DNA of 64,000 bases, taken from Labilibacter marinus. GTDB taxonomy: Bacteria; Bacteroidota; Bacteroidia; Bacteroidales; Marinilabiliaceae. Positions 16,992 through 25,537 of this stretch are shown piece by piece. A model generated the notes under the pieces. That model was not told where the DNA came from, searched no databases, and worked only from the letters and a program-made list of their open reading frames with translations. Position numbers and translations under genes: made by a program. Numbering within the stretch: position 1 is the stretch's first letter; every line of letters begins with the position of its first letter. The DNA is taken from the NCBI RefSeq assembly GCF_001659685.2, contig NZ_LXYE02000052.1:18742-82741 (forward strand), written 5' to 3'.

Positions 16992-18625
16992 CCTAAAATC
17001 CGCAGGTAGTGGTTTAAAAAAGCTGTAAAACTCTATTCAATAAAGTTTTACAGCCAAAGTATTTTCACCTAAATTGGTGTTGCTAACAAAATACCGATAT
17101 GAAGATACTAAATAGCCCAGCAATATCGCCGTTTGGAGGATTGAACTTTATAATAGAAGAAACGATTAAATTAAAAATTGATAAACTATTGGAAGAAAAT
17201 TTACCCATGTTACCCAAACAGTCAACATATAATTGGTTTGACATAGTCATGTCCTATTGGTCTGTATTCTTCTGTGGAGGAGACTGTGCAGAGGATCTGT
17301 CGGTTAACTTGCGGAAAAGTTTTAGAGACAATCCGTTAATAAAAGTACCTAGTCTAGACCGAGTTTTAAACAGGTTAAAATCATTGGCTGTTCCTGCAGA
17401 ATTATTTGTGGCAAAAAGAGACAAGAAAGAGCACCTGTTCTCTTTGACAGATGAGCTGAACCGGCTAAACCTGCAAATGCTCTCTCTATTGCCAGGCTTC
17501 GAAAAAGGCAATGTGATTTTGGATTATGACAATACCATAATATTTACCGAGAAAGCGGATGCAGAACTTACCTATAAAAAAGAAAACGGATATTGCCCCG
17601 GAGTAGGTATGGTTGGCCGGCATGTTGTATATGTAGAAAACAGGAATGGAAAAAGCAATGCCCATATTTTGCAACATGAAACAATCGACAGGATGGCAGC
17701 CCTGCTAGAAGAGGCAGGGATTACCATTGATGTAATAAGGGCAGATTCTGCATCGTACACATACAACATCATCAAGTCGATGGAGAAGTGCACCAATCGA
17801 ATTTTTGTGAAAGCATGGATGACGGAAACTTTGGAGAAAGCAATTACAAAAATTGAAGAATGGGAGGAAATAAAAGTTGGAGACGATACCCTGTTCTGGG
17901 GCTCTACCTCTTTTACTCCGTTTGTACGCTATGCAAAAGGGAACAAAGAGAAAACGAACTCATTAAAGGAATATAGGATTGTGGTCACCAAAGAAGCCAG
18001 ACGGGATGGGCAACTGAACCTGTTCACGGGCGAAGCATATAACTATAGCGCAATTATGACCAACGACTTTGAGATGACAGATGACGAAGTAGTGTTTTTT
18101 TACAATGCCAGAGGAGCGCGTGAAAGAGAATTTGATGTATTGAAGAATGATTTTGGCTGGGACAGAATGCCTTTTTCAAAACTGGAACAGAATTCGGTAT
18201 TCTTGATAGTCATGGCCATGTGCAAGAACCTATATGTACATATGATCGAGAAATTTTCTGGTCTAACGAAGGTTTTGTCACCGCACTTCAGGATCAAGAA
18301 ATTCATCTTCAGATTTATATGCGTGCCTGGCAAATGGGTTTGCTCAGGCAGAACAAGAAAATTGAGACTGTATGGCTCAACTGGATTTAAAACTTAAAAT
18401 AAATCAAACATGAACAGGGCAAATTTTAAATAGAGAAAGGTAATAGGCTTAAGCCCTAAAGGGAATACTATGCCGTTGAGCTCACCCAAGCAGCCTAAAT
18501 TCATAATTTCAGTTGAGTATTGACTGGAGTTGGATTGAGATTGATAGCGGAGAGCCGCTAAAAAATTTAAAAGCACGATAGATTGTAGAAAATCAGTATG
18601 CGAATTTTGGCATGCGGATTTTAGG
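16992..18625 (+). mobile_element. IS1380-family insertion sequence
   Basis: The element is about 1,634 bases. Its ends are 13-base perfect inverted repeats CCTAAAATCCGCA (16992-17004) and TGCGGATTTTAGG (18613-18625). It carries a single full-length transposase gene. The flanking 4-mers (CCTC left, TGGA right) do not match, so no target-site duplication is visible; this points to later recombination or deletion. It lies within palindromic unit R3. A near-duplicate of the right end (ATGCGAATTTTGG) lies just inside it. The noncoding 230 bases after the transposase show no further gene. Confidence 0.88.
17099..18397 (+). CDS. IS1380-family transposase
   Basis: This 432-residue DDE transposase is of family length and uninterrupted, so probably functional. 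The first catalytic Asp is in VILDYDNTIIF (about residue 142), the second in IDVIRADSASYTYNII (about 222), and the Glu region in ARGAREREFDVLKNDFGWD (about 345). The N-terminal part (FNWFDIVMSYWSVFFCGGDC type) is typical of DDE group 1. It opens 107 bases inside the left end of the element. A hairpin (GCTGTAAAACT/AGTTTTACAGC near 17021-17053) precedes it and may limit read-through from outside. Confidence 0.92.
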   Translation: MKILNSPAISPFGGLNFIIEETIKLKIDKLLEENLPMLPKQSTYNWFDIVMSYWSVFFCGGDCAEDLSVNLRKSFRDNPLIKVPSLDRVLNRLKSLAVPAELFVAKRDKKEHLFSLTDELNRLNLQMLSLLPGFEKGNVILDYDNTIIFTEKADAELTYKKENGYCPGVGMVGRHVVYVENRNGKSNAHILQHETIDRMAALLEEAGITIDVIRADSASYTYNIIKSMEKCTNRIFVKAWMTETLEKAITKIEEWEEIKVGDDTLFWGSTSFTPFVRYAKGNKEKTNSLKEYRIVVTKEARRDGQLNLFTGEAYNYSAIMTNDFEMTDDEVVFFYNARGAREREFDVLKNDFGWDRMPFSKLEQNSVFLIVMAMCKNLYVHMIEKFSGLTKVLSPHFRIKKFIFRFICVPGKWVCSGRTRKLRLYGSTGFKT

Positions 18626-18726
18626 TGGAATCGCGCACCGGCGTTAGAGAAAGCAAACAGTTAATGAATCCGAAAATATTAATTATAATTGCACAAAATT
18701 AATTATCTAAACATCATTATTAAGTT
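18398..18726. other. IS right end and spacer before GLUG gene
   Basis: Bases 18398-18625 are the noncoding right part of the insertion sequence. From 18626 a diverged end of a repeat unit (CGCGCACCGGCG) appears, then AT-rich spacer to the start at 18727. No gene was recognised. Confidence 0.6.
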
Positions 18727-19986
18727 ATGAACTACAATCAAACCTTTCGAATATACACTAAGCGAGTATTTTCTATCTTAATATTATCAATCTCTTTACA
18801 AACCACGGCAACTTTTGCCGGAAATTTTGCAGACCAAAGCAATAATTATGGTAATGGTACGGAAGGTGATCCATACCAAATAGCGGATTTAGCTGACTTA
18901 CACTATCTTTCTAAAAACCATTCTTTCTGGAAAGAGCACTTTATCCTTACTGCAGATATTGATGCAGCAGAAACAGAAACCAATCCTGATTATAATAATG
19001 GAGGCAGTGGTTTTTCGCCTATAGGTATTGGAAATAATCCTTTTTATGGGACATTTAATGGGAATGGTCACATTATATCAAACTTGTACATCAAAAGTGA
19101 TGATGATATATTAGGATTATTTGGTGAGGTTTATTTGAAGTCAACAATTGAGAACCTTGGCATTGTTAACCCTAAAATTATTGGAGGGGAATATAAAAGT
19201 AACTCAGTTGGTGCCTTAATTGGATTTGCCTATGGGTATAATGAGCGTGTGGCTACTGTAAGAAATTGCTTTGTAACAGGAGGAAGTATAACTGGAGATG
19301 AAAATATTGGAGGGGTTGTTGGACATGCCAGAGGAGTGAATATCTCCAATTGTTACTCTTCAACTAATGTTTCTGGTACTAGATACATTGGAGGGGTTGT
19401 TGGTATGGCGAGTTTAGACTTAACCATGAGTAATTGTTATTCTAGTAGTCAGGTAACCGCATACCAATACTCAGGAGCCTTAATAGGTGTAGCTGGATCC
19501 TACGGCATGGATGTTTCTGATTGTTTTTGGGATAGCGAAACCTCCGGGGTTTCTACTGCTGGAGCTATACCTCGTAATGCTGATAAGTCTAAAGACATAA
19601 ATACTTCAGGATTTGTAAGAAAAAGCAACTTTCCAACTTGGGATTTTGAAAACATATGGAAGATAGGGAAAAACGCTTGGGATGATACTTTTAGACCAAG
19701 ATTAAACTATGAGAGTATAACAGAGTACACCTATGTTAAAACCAAAAAAGCTACAGATATTCGTATATACCCTACAAGTACAAAAGATTATTTTTGGCTT
19801 GAAGGAAAAGATTTAATTGGATCATACATTAGTATTTATGATTTATCAGGAATTCCCGTTTTTAAAAGCTCAGAAATTAATTCTGAGTATCAATATAATA
19901 TCAGCAGTTTGAATAAAGGTATATATATAGTTGTTATATCTAGAAACAACTATATATTATCTAGTCAAAAAATTATTAAGAAATAA
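18727..19986 (+). CDS. GLUG-motif secreted protein with T9SS sorting domain
   Basis: The 419-residue product has a signal peptide (about 1-31, ending TFAG). The middle carries GLUG-type repeats rich in Gly, Asn and Cys: GFSPIGIGNNPFYGTFNGNG, NIGGVVGHARG, YIGGVVGMASL and SGALIGVAGS, separated by SNCYSS blocks. Such repeats form beta-helical adhesive stalks. The last 80 residues are a type A T9SS sorting domain (IRIYPTSTKDYFWLEG, ISIYDLSG, LNKGIYIVVI, IIKK end), so it is exported and attached to the surface by the Por machinery. It lies in the accessory segment right after the IS. An adhesin role is inferred. Confidence 0.8.
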   Translation: MNYNQTFRIYTKRVFSILILSISLQTTATFAGNFADQSNNYGNGTEGDPYQIADLADLHYLSKNHSFWKEHFILTADIDAAETETNPDYNNGGSGFSPIGIGNNPFYGTFNGNGHIISNLYIKSDDDILGLFGEVYLKSTIENLGIVNPKIIGGEYKSNSVGALIGFAYGYNERVATVRNCFVTGGSITGDENIGGVVGHARGVNISNCYSSTNVSGTRYIGGVVGMASLDLTMSNCYSSSQVTAYQYSGALIGVAGSYGMDVSDCFWDSETSGVSTAGAIPRNADKSKDINTSGFVRKSNFPTWDFENIWKIGKNAWDDTFRPRLNYESITEYTYVKTKKATDIRIYPTSTKDYFWLEGKDLIGSYISIYDLSGIPVFKSSEINSEYQYNISSLNKGIYIVVISRNNYILSSQKIIKK

Positions 19987-20058
19987 TATTCGTTTGTAGT
20001 CAAAGGGTGACATTTACAGCTTGCTTATAGTCACACCTCAGACTGCGAGATTCATTTC

Positions 20059-20108
20059 AACCACCTCCCCTCTCCTACGTCGAGGTACTCCTCCTTTTAA
20101 AGGAGGAG
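20059..20108 (+). repeat. Dispersed repeat, copy 1
   Basis: A 50-base element with a CCACCTCCCCTCTCCTACGT part and a palindromic CTCCTCCTTT-TA-AAGGAGGAG part. An inverted copy, nearly identical, lies at 45795-45844. It ends up in intergenic DNA at both sites. A wider family in the genome is likely but cannot be seen here. Confidence 0.8.
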
Positions 20109-20127
20109 AAAGTACGTACATGATACA

Positions 20128-20154
20128 ACAAAGGCCGCAAAATGCGGCCTTTGT
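20128..20154. terminator. Bidirectional terminator-like hairpin
   Basis: Perfect 12-base arms ACAAAGGCCGCA/TGCGGCCTTTGT enclose AAA. It lies 60 bases beyond the stop codon of the valS remnant (minus strand) and after the GLUG gene (plus strand), so it probably was the valS terminator and can serve both. Confidence 0.75.
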
Positions 20155-20213
20155 GTTTTATATTTATGCTGTAGCAGTCTTGAAACTTCCTACTTGATAC
20201 TTGTGTCTTAAAA

Positions 20214-20474
20214 CTACCCTTTCAAGTTAGCGATGCTTTCTTCTAAAGCTTTGATTTTAGCTTCGGCATCGGCTTGTTTTTGTTTTTCAATGGCTACCAC
20301 TTTTTCTGGTGCATTGTTTACAAAACGTTCGTTGCTTAGCTTCTTGCTTACCGAAATAAGGAAACCTTTATTGTACTTTAATTCCTCTTCTAAACGTTTA
20401 ATTTCTGCATCTACATCAATTAAATCTCCTAAAGGAATAAAATACTCGTTGGCTTTTACCATAAATGATAAAGC
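20214..20474 (-). pseudogene. valS: valS 3' remnant (valyl-tRNA synthetase C terminus)
   Basis: This frame encodes only about the last 86 residues of valyl-tRNA synthetase: the ALSF-MVKANEYF strand, IPLGDLIDVDAEIKRLEEEL, then the C-terminal coiled-coil arm with KKLSNERFVNNAPEKVVA and a Gly end. Intact ValRS has roughly 870 residues. Recognisable homology runs upstream of the first Met by four codons and then stops exactly where repeat copy B begins (20475). The remnant is therefore a 5' truncation at a repeat junction, not a small gene. No catalytic motif (HIGH, KMSKS) is present. A working valS must exist elsewhere in the genome. Confidence 0.88.
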
Positions 20475-20572
20475 CCCGCCGCTGTCGCACCAATCTTTCG
20501 TGTAACATTTTAACTACCGTTGCTCCCATTTTCCAGTTTACCATTCCTTCTTACAATAAAAACACAAAAAAC
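20475..20572 (+). repeat. 98-base direct repeat, copy B
   Basis: It is identical to copy A (14676-14773) in the same orientation. Its left border cuts the valS remnant; its right border is followed 19 bases later by a plus-strand terminator that has no gene of its own. Confidence 0.95.
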
Positions 20573-20591
20573 AGGTTATATACTGTAAGCT

Positions 20592-20622
20592 GGCTTTTAG
20601 AATGTTCTAAAGGCCTTTTTTT
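20592..20622 (+). terminator. Orphan terminator right of repeat copy B
   Basis: Arms GGCTTTTAGAA/TTCTAAAGGCC (10 of 11 paired plus one wobble) are followed by seven T residues. No plus-strand gene ends before it apart from the GLUG gene 600 bases upstream, which has its own hairpin. If the DNA between the two 98-base repeats is removed, it falls about 140 bases after the stop of the 12763-14649 gene, which lacks a terminator of its own. Confidence 0.75.
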
Positions 20623-20718
20623 GTGTAAATATTAATTCTCAGGTTTAATATTAATATTACATTTGCCATCTTTGGTGTTTTTAGTACATAAACTATAATA
20701 ATTAAGCGTGTTATAAGC

Positions 20719-21477
20719 ATGTGTAAGAAGTCAATTTATAAAGTTAAACTTAGGTTAAAGGCTGTCGCTATTTTTGCGAGTCTGTTTGTTACGCTTACTT
20801 TTAGCAAGGCTCAAGATAAATTAGAGTTGGGTGGGTATTTAGGAACTTCTTATTATTTAGGAGATCTGAATCCGCAAACTCAATTTTATCAGCCCAGTTT
20901 TGCTTTTGGAGGCGTAGGACGATATGTGCTTACGGATAGGTATGCAGTGAAGGGAACGCTCGGAGCTTGTAGAATTAAAGGTAGTTATCCATCAGATAAA
21001 GCCTTTTTTCCAGAAGGGGATGTACCTTATTCATTCAATAATTTTTTGGTGGATGGTACCGTGCAAATGGAGTTTAATTTTAAATCTTACGATCATGCTT
21101 TTGTAAGCGATACCAGGTTTACCCCATATCTTTTATTGGGCTTAGGTACAACGGTTTATAAAAGAATTTCTACAGAAAGTGGAAATGATACAAATCAAAC
21201 GGTTTTTATATTATCTTTGCCATTCGGTATTGGTGCCAAGTATAAACTAAACAAGTGGATAAGAGTGGGTGCGGAATGGAGTTTTCGCAAAACTTTTGTG
21301 GATGATTTGGATATTGAAGAACAAGCAGGATTTGGTCCTGGTATTCCTAATCCAAGTGATCCTTATGGTTTTAATAACTCAGGTAAAATTCACAATACAG
21401 ATATGTATTCTGTTGCATCAGTAATGGTTACGTTTAGCTTGTTTAGGAAAAAGGGCCAGTGTAACGGAGGATATTAA
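20719..21477 (+). CDS. DUF6089-like outer-membrane beta-barrel protein
   Basis: The 252-residue product has a signal peptide (about 1-31, ending FSKAQ) and a small beta-barrel with alternating aromatic strands: ELGGYLGTSYYLGDLNPQ near the N terminus, FTPYLLLGLGTTVYKRI, FGIGAKYKLNKWIRVGAEWSFRKTF, and a VASVMVTFSLFRKKG end. The GDLN element and the place directly before uppS and bamA are typical of the DUF6089 family of Bacteroidota. It is separated from uppS by 25 bases, so it is probably the first gene of the envelope operon. Its function is unknown; an outer-membrane location is inferred. Confidence 0.8.
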   Translation: MCKKSIYKVKLRLKAVAIFASLFVTLTFSKAQDKLELGGYLGTSYYLGDLNPQTQFYQPSFAFGGVGRYVLTDRYAVKGTLGACRIKGSYPSDKAFFPEGDVPYSFNNFLVDGTVQMEFNFKSYDHAFVSDTRFTPYLLLGLGTTVYKRISTESGNDTNQTVFILSLPFGIGAKYKLNKWIRVGAEWSFRKTFVDDLDIEEQAGFGPGIPNPSDPYGFNNSGKIHNTDMYSVASVMVTFSLFRKKGQCNGGY

Positions 21478-21502
21478 AAAAAAAGGCAAAGACAAAAAAT
21501 AT

Positions 21503-22246
21503 ATGTCAGTAAAGAACCAACTGATAAAAGAAAGACTGCCAGAGCATGTTGCCATTATTATGGATGGTAATGGGAGATGGGCAAAAAAGAGAGGTAATTC
21601 CAGGGTTTTTGGACACAGGAGTGGCGTTAAGGCTGTTCGTGCTGTACTTGAGGCAGCAGGTGAATTAGAGATTGGATACATTACTCTTTACGCTTTTTCA
21701 ACTGAAAATTGGAAAAGGCCCAAGTTAGAAGTGGATGCATTGATGGCTCTTTTGGTTTCCACAATTACTTCTGAAACAAAAACATTCATGAAAAACAATG
21801 TACGTTTGAGTGTGATTGGATGTATTGATACTTTGCCTAAAGAAGTAAAAAGAAAACTGGTAGAATGTATCGAAAAAACTTCCCAAAATTCAGGTCTTAC
21901 TTTAAACCTTGCTATAAGTTATAGCGCTAGATGGGAGATTACTGATGCGGTTAAAAAGATAGCAGAACAAGTAAAAAATAATGAGTTAGATGTGGATGCG
22001 ATTGATGCGGAAACTATTTCTAACAACTTAACAACAGCTAATATTCCTGATCCTGAGTTAATGATTAGAACCAGCGGCGAGTTAAGAATAAGTAACTTTT
22101 TACTGTGGCAATTGGCCTATGCAGAGTTGTATTTCTGTGATACCTTATGGCCCGATTTTCAGAAAGAAGATTTTTATGAGGCCTTAATGGACTTTCAGTC
22201 GAGAGAAAGACGCTTTGGCAAAACAAGCGAACAATTAAAGAAATAG
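21503..22246 (+). CDS. uppS: Undecaprenyl diphosphate synthase (UppS)
   Basis: It adds eight isopentenyl units to farnesyl diphosphate to make the C55 carrier for peptidoglycan and glycan export. The 247 residues are family length. Motifs: the catalytic Asp in MDGNGRWAKKRG (about 20-31), GHRSGVKAVR, the YITLYAFSTENWKRP block, and the C-terminal PELMIRTSGELRISNFLLWQ and YAELYFCDTLWPDF regions that bind diphosphate and Mg. It lies 25 bases after the DUF6089 gene and 20 bases before bamA, so it is co-transcribed with outer-membrane assembly genes. Confidence 0.96.
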   Translation: MSVKNQLIKERLPEHVAIIMDGNGRWAKKRGNSRVFGHRSGVKAVRAVLEAAGELEIGYITLYAFSTENWKRPKLEVDALMALLVSTITSETKTFMKNNVRLSVIGCIDTLPKEVKRKLVECIEKTSQNSGLTLNLAISYSARWEITDAVKKIAEQVKNNELDVDAIDAETISNNLTTANIPDPELMIRTSGELRISNFLLWQLAYAELYFCDTLWPDFQKEDFYEALMDFQSRERRFGKTSEQLKK

Positions 22247-22266
22247 AACAATTTAGAAACCATATA

Positions 22267-24909
22267 ATGTTGAAGCACTTTACACTTTTCTTAATCATTC
22301 TCACCATATTCCCCACAATATCATTTGCTCAGAGTCAAGAGAGTGTACCTGTAATCAGCTATTCCGGAACTCCCCGAAAATACGAAATAGCCGAGATTAA
22401 TGTAACAGGTATACAAAATTATGACCCTAAAATATTGGCTAACCTTTCTGGTTTAGCCGTAGGACAAAAAATTACGGTTCCTGGCGAAGAGATCTCAGAG
22501 TCTATTAGAAAATTCTGGAATCATGGACTATTTTCTGACGTAAAAGTTAAAGCGACAAAAATTGAGTCTGGGAAAATATGGATTGAAATTGAACTGGAAG
22601 AACGTCCTCGCTTATCGGAAATCAATTATTATGGTTTAAAAAAATCAGAGATGGAAACGGTTGCTGAAAAAGTAGCCATGATGAAAGGTAGCCAGGTAAC
22701 ACCTTATTTAATTACCCGATCAGAGAAGTATATTACGGATTATTTTGTGGGTAAAGGTTTTTATAATACGGAAGTTCATGTAGTTCAAAAAGATGATACT
22801 ACTAAGATAAATCACGTATATCTGGATATTACAGTAGATAAAAAAGAGAAAGTAAAAGTAAGCAGTTTGGATTTTGTTGGCAATACGGTTTTTACTGACC
22901 AAAGCTTAAATCGTGCCATGAAAAAAACCAATGCAAAAGGTAAAGTTGTAAACTTCTTCCGTACCAAAAAGTTTATTGACGAAACCTACAAAGAGGATTT
23001 AATAGCTTTAATTGATAAGTATAACGAACAAGGTTATCGTGATATGGTTATTGAGTATGACTCAATAGCCCGGAATGATGATAATACCGTTGATATTAAA
23101 ATTGGCATTGAAGAAGGACGCCAGTATTATTTAGGTGATATTAGCTGGATTGGTAATAGTATTTACCCTGGAGAATACTTAGGTGCGGTTTTACGACTTG
23201 AAAAAGGAGATATCTTTAACCAAAAGTTATTAGATGAGCGTTTGTATCAGGATGATGATGCGGTACATAACTTGTATATGAACCATGGTTATCTTTTCTC
23301 TAATATTCAACCTATCGAAATAAAAGTTTACGGAGATACCATTGATTTAGAGATGCGTATTTACGAAGGAAAAAAAGCAACCATTAGTAATATTGTTATT
23401 AATGGTAACACCAAAACACACGAACATGTAGTTCGTCGTGAGATAAGAACAAAACCAGGACAGTTATTTAGCAAAGCTGAATTAATTCGTACGGTACGTG
23501 AGCTGTCTCAATTGGGGCACTTTAACCCAGAGAATATTCAGCCCGATGTTCAGCCAAACCCAGAAGATGGAACGGTAGATTTAGTATATAATCTAGAAGA
23601 AAAAGCAAACGACCAGATTGAGCTTTCTGGAGGTTGGGGAGCAGGTATGTTTGTAGGTTCTGTAGGACTTAAGTTTTCTAACTTCTCGATGCGTAACATC
23701 TTTAATAAAGAAGCATGGAAACCTTTACCTACTGGTGATGGACAAACTTTATCTTTACGAGCTCAAACCAATGGTAAGTACTATCAATCATATAGTCTTT
23801 CATTCACGGAGCCGTGGCTAGGAGGTAAGCGTCCTAACTCTTTAACTGTTTCTGCATATCGCTCTATTCAATCAAGTGTTTCTAATCAATACCAAAACAA
23901 CTTTAATAACTATAATGGTTATGGTTACGGTGGTGGTTATGGCGGTGGTTACGGTGGAGGCTATGGTGGTGGTTATGGTCAGAGTGTAACTTATGATGAT
24001 TCCGAGATAGATATGCATATGAAAATATCTGGTGTATCTGTTGGTTTTGGTAAGCGTTTAACATGGCCAGATGACTGGTTCTCACTTTATACAGAAGTAA
24101 GTTATCAGCATTACGATATTCAAAATTGGCAAAGTTTTGTGATGCAGAATGGAATATCGCAGAATCTGCATTTCAAACTGATGTTATCGCGTAATTCTAT
24201 TGATAACCCTTTATATACACGTAGTGGATCTAATTTTTCCATTGGGCTTGAGTTTACTCCACCATATTCTATGTGGTTAGATAAGGATTATGAAGGATTA
24301 TATGAAATGACTAAATCAACAGACGCGGATGAAAGAGCAGAAGCGCAAGGACAATTATATGATTTAATTGAATATCATAAGTGGACTACTCAAGGATCAA
24401 TTTTTAAAGCACTTGATAAAAGCCAGAAGTTAGTTATCATGGGTAAATACGAAATGGGTTTCTTAGGATATTACAATGAGTACGTTCGTTCTCCGTATGA
24501 GAAATTTATGCTTGGTGGTGATGGAATGTCTGGTTATAGTATGTATGGTAGTCAAACTATAGGATTAAGAGGTTATGAGAACTCCTCACTGACGCCAAGG
24601 GATGAGTACGGTAGTTATGATGGTAACATGTATAACAAATTAACCTTTGAAATGCGTTACCCTCTTACGCTACAGCCATCGGCTCAGGTATATTGTTTAG
24701 CTTTCCTTGAGGCAGGTAACGCATGGAGCGATTTTAGAGATTATAGTCCATTTGATTTAAAACGTTCAGCAGGTGTTGGAGTTCGTATATTCTTACCAAT
24801 TTTTGGATTGATGGGAATTGATTGGGGTTATGGATTTGATGATGTTTCTAATACGAATAGTAAAGTGAATGGAAGTCAGTTCCACTTTGTAATGGGACAG
24901 CAGTTTTAA
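22267..24909 (+). CDS. bamA: Outer-membrane protein assembly factor BamA
   Basis: This essential Omp85 protein inserts beta-barrels into the outer membrane. The 880 residues comprise a signal peptide (1-21), five POTRA domains (about 35-450; YEIAEINVTGIQNYD opens the first) and a C-terminal 16-strand barrel. The barrel keeps the GGDGMSGY, GLRGYENSSL and VGVRIFLPIFGLMGIDWGYGF blocks and ends in a terminal Phe. An unusual Gly/Tyr-rich insertion (about residues 553-578, GYGGGYGGGY units) sits in an extracellular-loop position. It follows uppS by 20 bases and precedes three Skp-like chaperone genes, the classical arrangement. Confidence 0.96.
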   Translation: MLKHFTLFLIILTIFPTISFAQSQESVPVISYSGTPRKYEIAEINVTGIQNYDPKILANLSGLAVGQKITVPGEEISESIRKFWNHGLFSDVKVKATKIESGKIWIEIELEERPRLSEINYYGLKKSEMETVAEKVAMMKGSQVTPYLITRSEKYITDYFVGKGFYNTEVHVVQKDDTTKINHVYLDITVDKKEKVKVSSLDFVGNTVFTDQSLNRAMKKTNAKGKVVNFFRTKKFIDETYKEDLIALIDKYNEQGYRDMVIEYDSIARNDDNTVDIKIGIEEGRQYYLGDISWIGNSIYPGEYLGAVLRLEKGDIFNQKLLDERLYQDDDAVHNLYMNHGYLFSNIQPIEIKVYGDTIDLEMRIYEGKKATISNIVINGNTKTHEHVVRREIRTKPGQLFSKAELIRTVRELSQLGHFNPENIQPDVQPNPEDGTVDLVYNLEEKANDQIELSGGWGAGMFVGSVGLKFSNFSMRNIFNKEAWKPLPTGDGQTLSLRAQTNGKYYQSYSLSFTEPWLGGKRPNSLTVSAYRSIQSSVSNQYQNNFNNYNGYGYGGGYGGGYGGGYGGGYGQSVTYDDSEIDMHMKISGVSVGFGKRLTWPDDWFSLYTEVSYQHYDIQNWQSFVMQNGISQNLHFKLMLSRNSIDNPLYTRSGSNFSIGLEFTPPYSMWLDKDYEGLYEMTKSTDADERAEAQGQLYDLIEYHKWTTQGSIFKALDKSQKLVIMGKYEMGFLGYYNEYVRSPYEKFMLGGDGMSGYSMYGSQTIGLRGYENSSLTPRDEYGSYDGNMYNKLTFEMRYPLTLQPSAQVYCLAFLEAGNAWSDFRDYSPFDLKRSAGVGVRIFLPIFGLMGIDWGYGFDDVSNTNSKVNGSQFHFVMGQQF

Positions 24910-24970
24910 AAATGGTTTGATTTTTGAGATATAGGGTTGAACTTATTGTTTAACCAAAAAATTAAGACAC

Positions 24971-25483
24971 ATGAAAAAGATAGCTTTAATTGCGATAGTA
25001 ATGTTTGTAGGCCTAGGCTTAAAAGCGCAAAAATATGCCTTTGTAGATACAGAGTATATCTTAAAAAATATTCCTGCATTCGAAGCGGCTAATGATCAGT
25101 TAAACCAAGCATCGCAAAAATGGCAAAAAGAAATTGAAGCCGTTTATGCCGAGGTAGAAACCATGTACCAGAATTACCAAACCGAAAGTGTATTTTTATC
25201 TAACGAGATGAAAATTAAAAAGGAAGAAGAAATTGTAGCAAAGGAAAAACAAGCAAGACAATTACAAACCAGATACTTTGGACCAGAAGGAGAGCTGGGT
25301 AAAAAAAGAGAAGCGCTGGTTAAACCTATTCAGGATGACATTTATAATGCCATTCGTGAAATGGTTGAGGATGATGGCTACGCAGCCATTTTTGATAAAG
25401 CTTCTGGTGGAGTAGTTTTATTTTCCGATGCAAAATACGATATTAGCGACGACGTACTAGAAAAACTTGGATATAAAAAATAG
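24971..25483 (+). CDS. Skp/OmpH family periplasmic chaperone 1
   Basis: The 170-residue product has a signal peptide (about 1-19, ending LKAQ) and the Skp/OmpH pattern: a first strand KYAFVDTEYILKNIPAF, a long coiled coil (about 35-120) and the closing strands YAAIFDKASGGVVLFSD. Trimeric Skp holds unfolded outer-membrane proteins in transit to BamA. It is the first of three tandem skp-like genes after bamA (61-base gap). It differs from the other two in carrying YFGPEGELGKKRE in the coil and ending KLGYKK. Confidence 0.9.
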   Translation: MKKIALIAIVMFVGLGLKAQKYAFVDTEYILKNIPAFEAANDQLNQASQKWQKEIEAVYAEVETMYQNYQTESVFLSNEMKIKKEEEIVAKEKQARQLQTRYFGPEGELGKKREALVKPIQDDIYNAIREMVEDDGYAAIFDKASGGVVLFSDAKYDISDDVLEKLGYKK

Positions 25484-25537
25484 ATGATTGTGGGTGATGC
25501 TTTATTTTATCACTGATGCAATACTAATACAAACTAT

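Noticed and set aside
16992..18625. Direct repeats A and B as ends of a composite transposon carried by the IS
   Set aside because: The repeats are unrelated to the IS ends, and only one IS copy is present in the segment.
20214..20462. A small independent coiled-coil gene
   Set aside because: The sequence is the known ValRS C-terminal arm, and homology continues four codons before the first Met, so it is a truncated valS.
14676..20572. Integron-like cassette array with attC sites
   Set aside because: The repeats have hairpins, but the attC core consensus (GTTRRRY and RYYYAAC arms) is not present and no tyrosine integrase gene was seen.
23903..24085. His/Asn-rich frame opposite bamA
   Set aside because: It is the reverse reading of the Gly/Tyr-coding repeat and has no support of its own.
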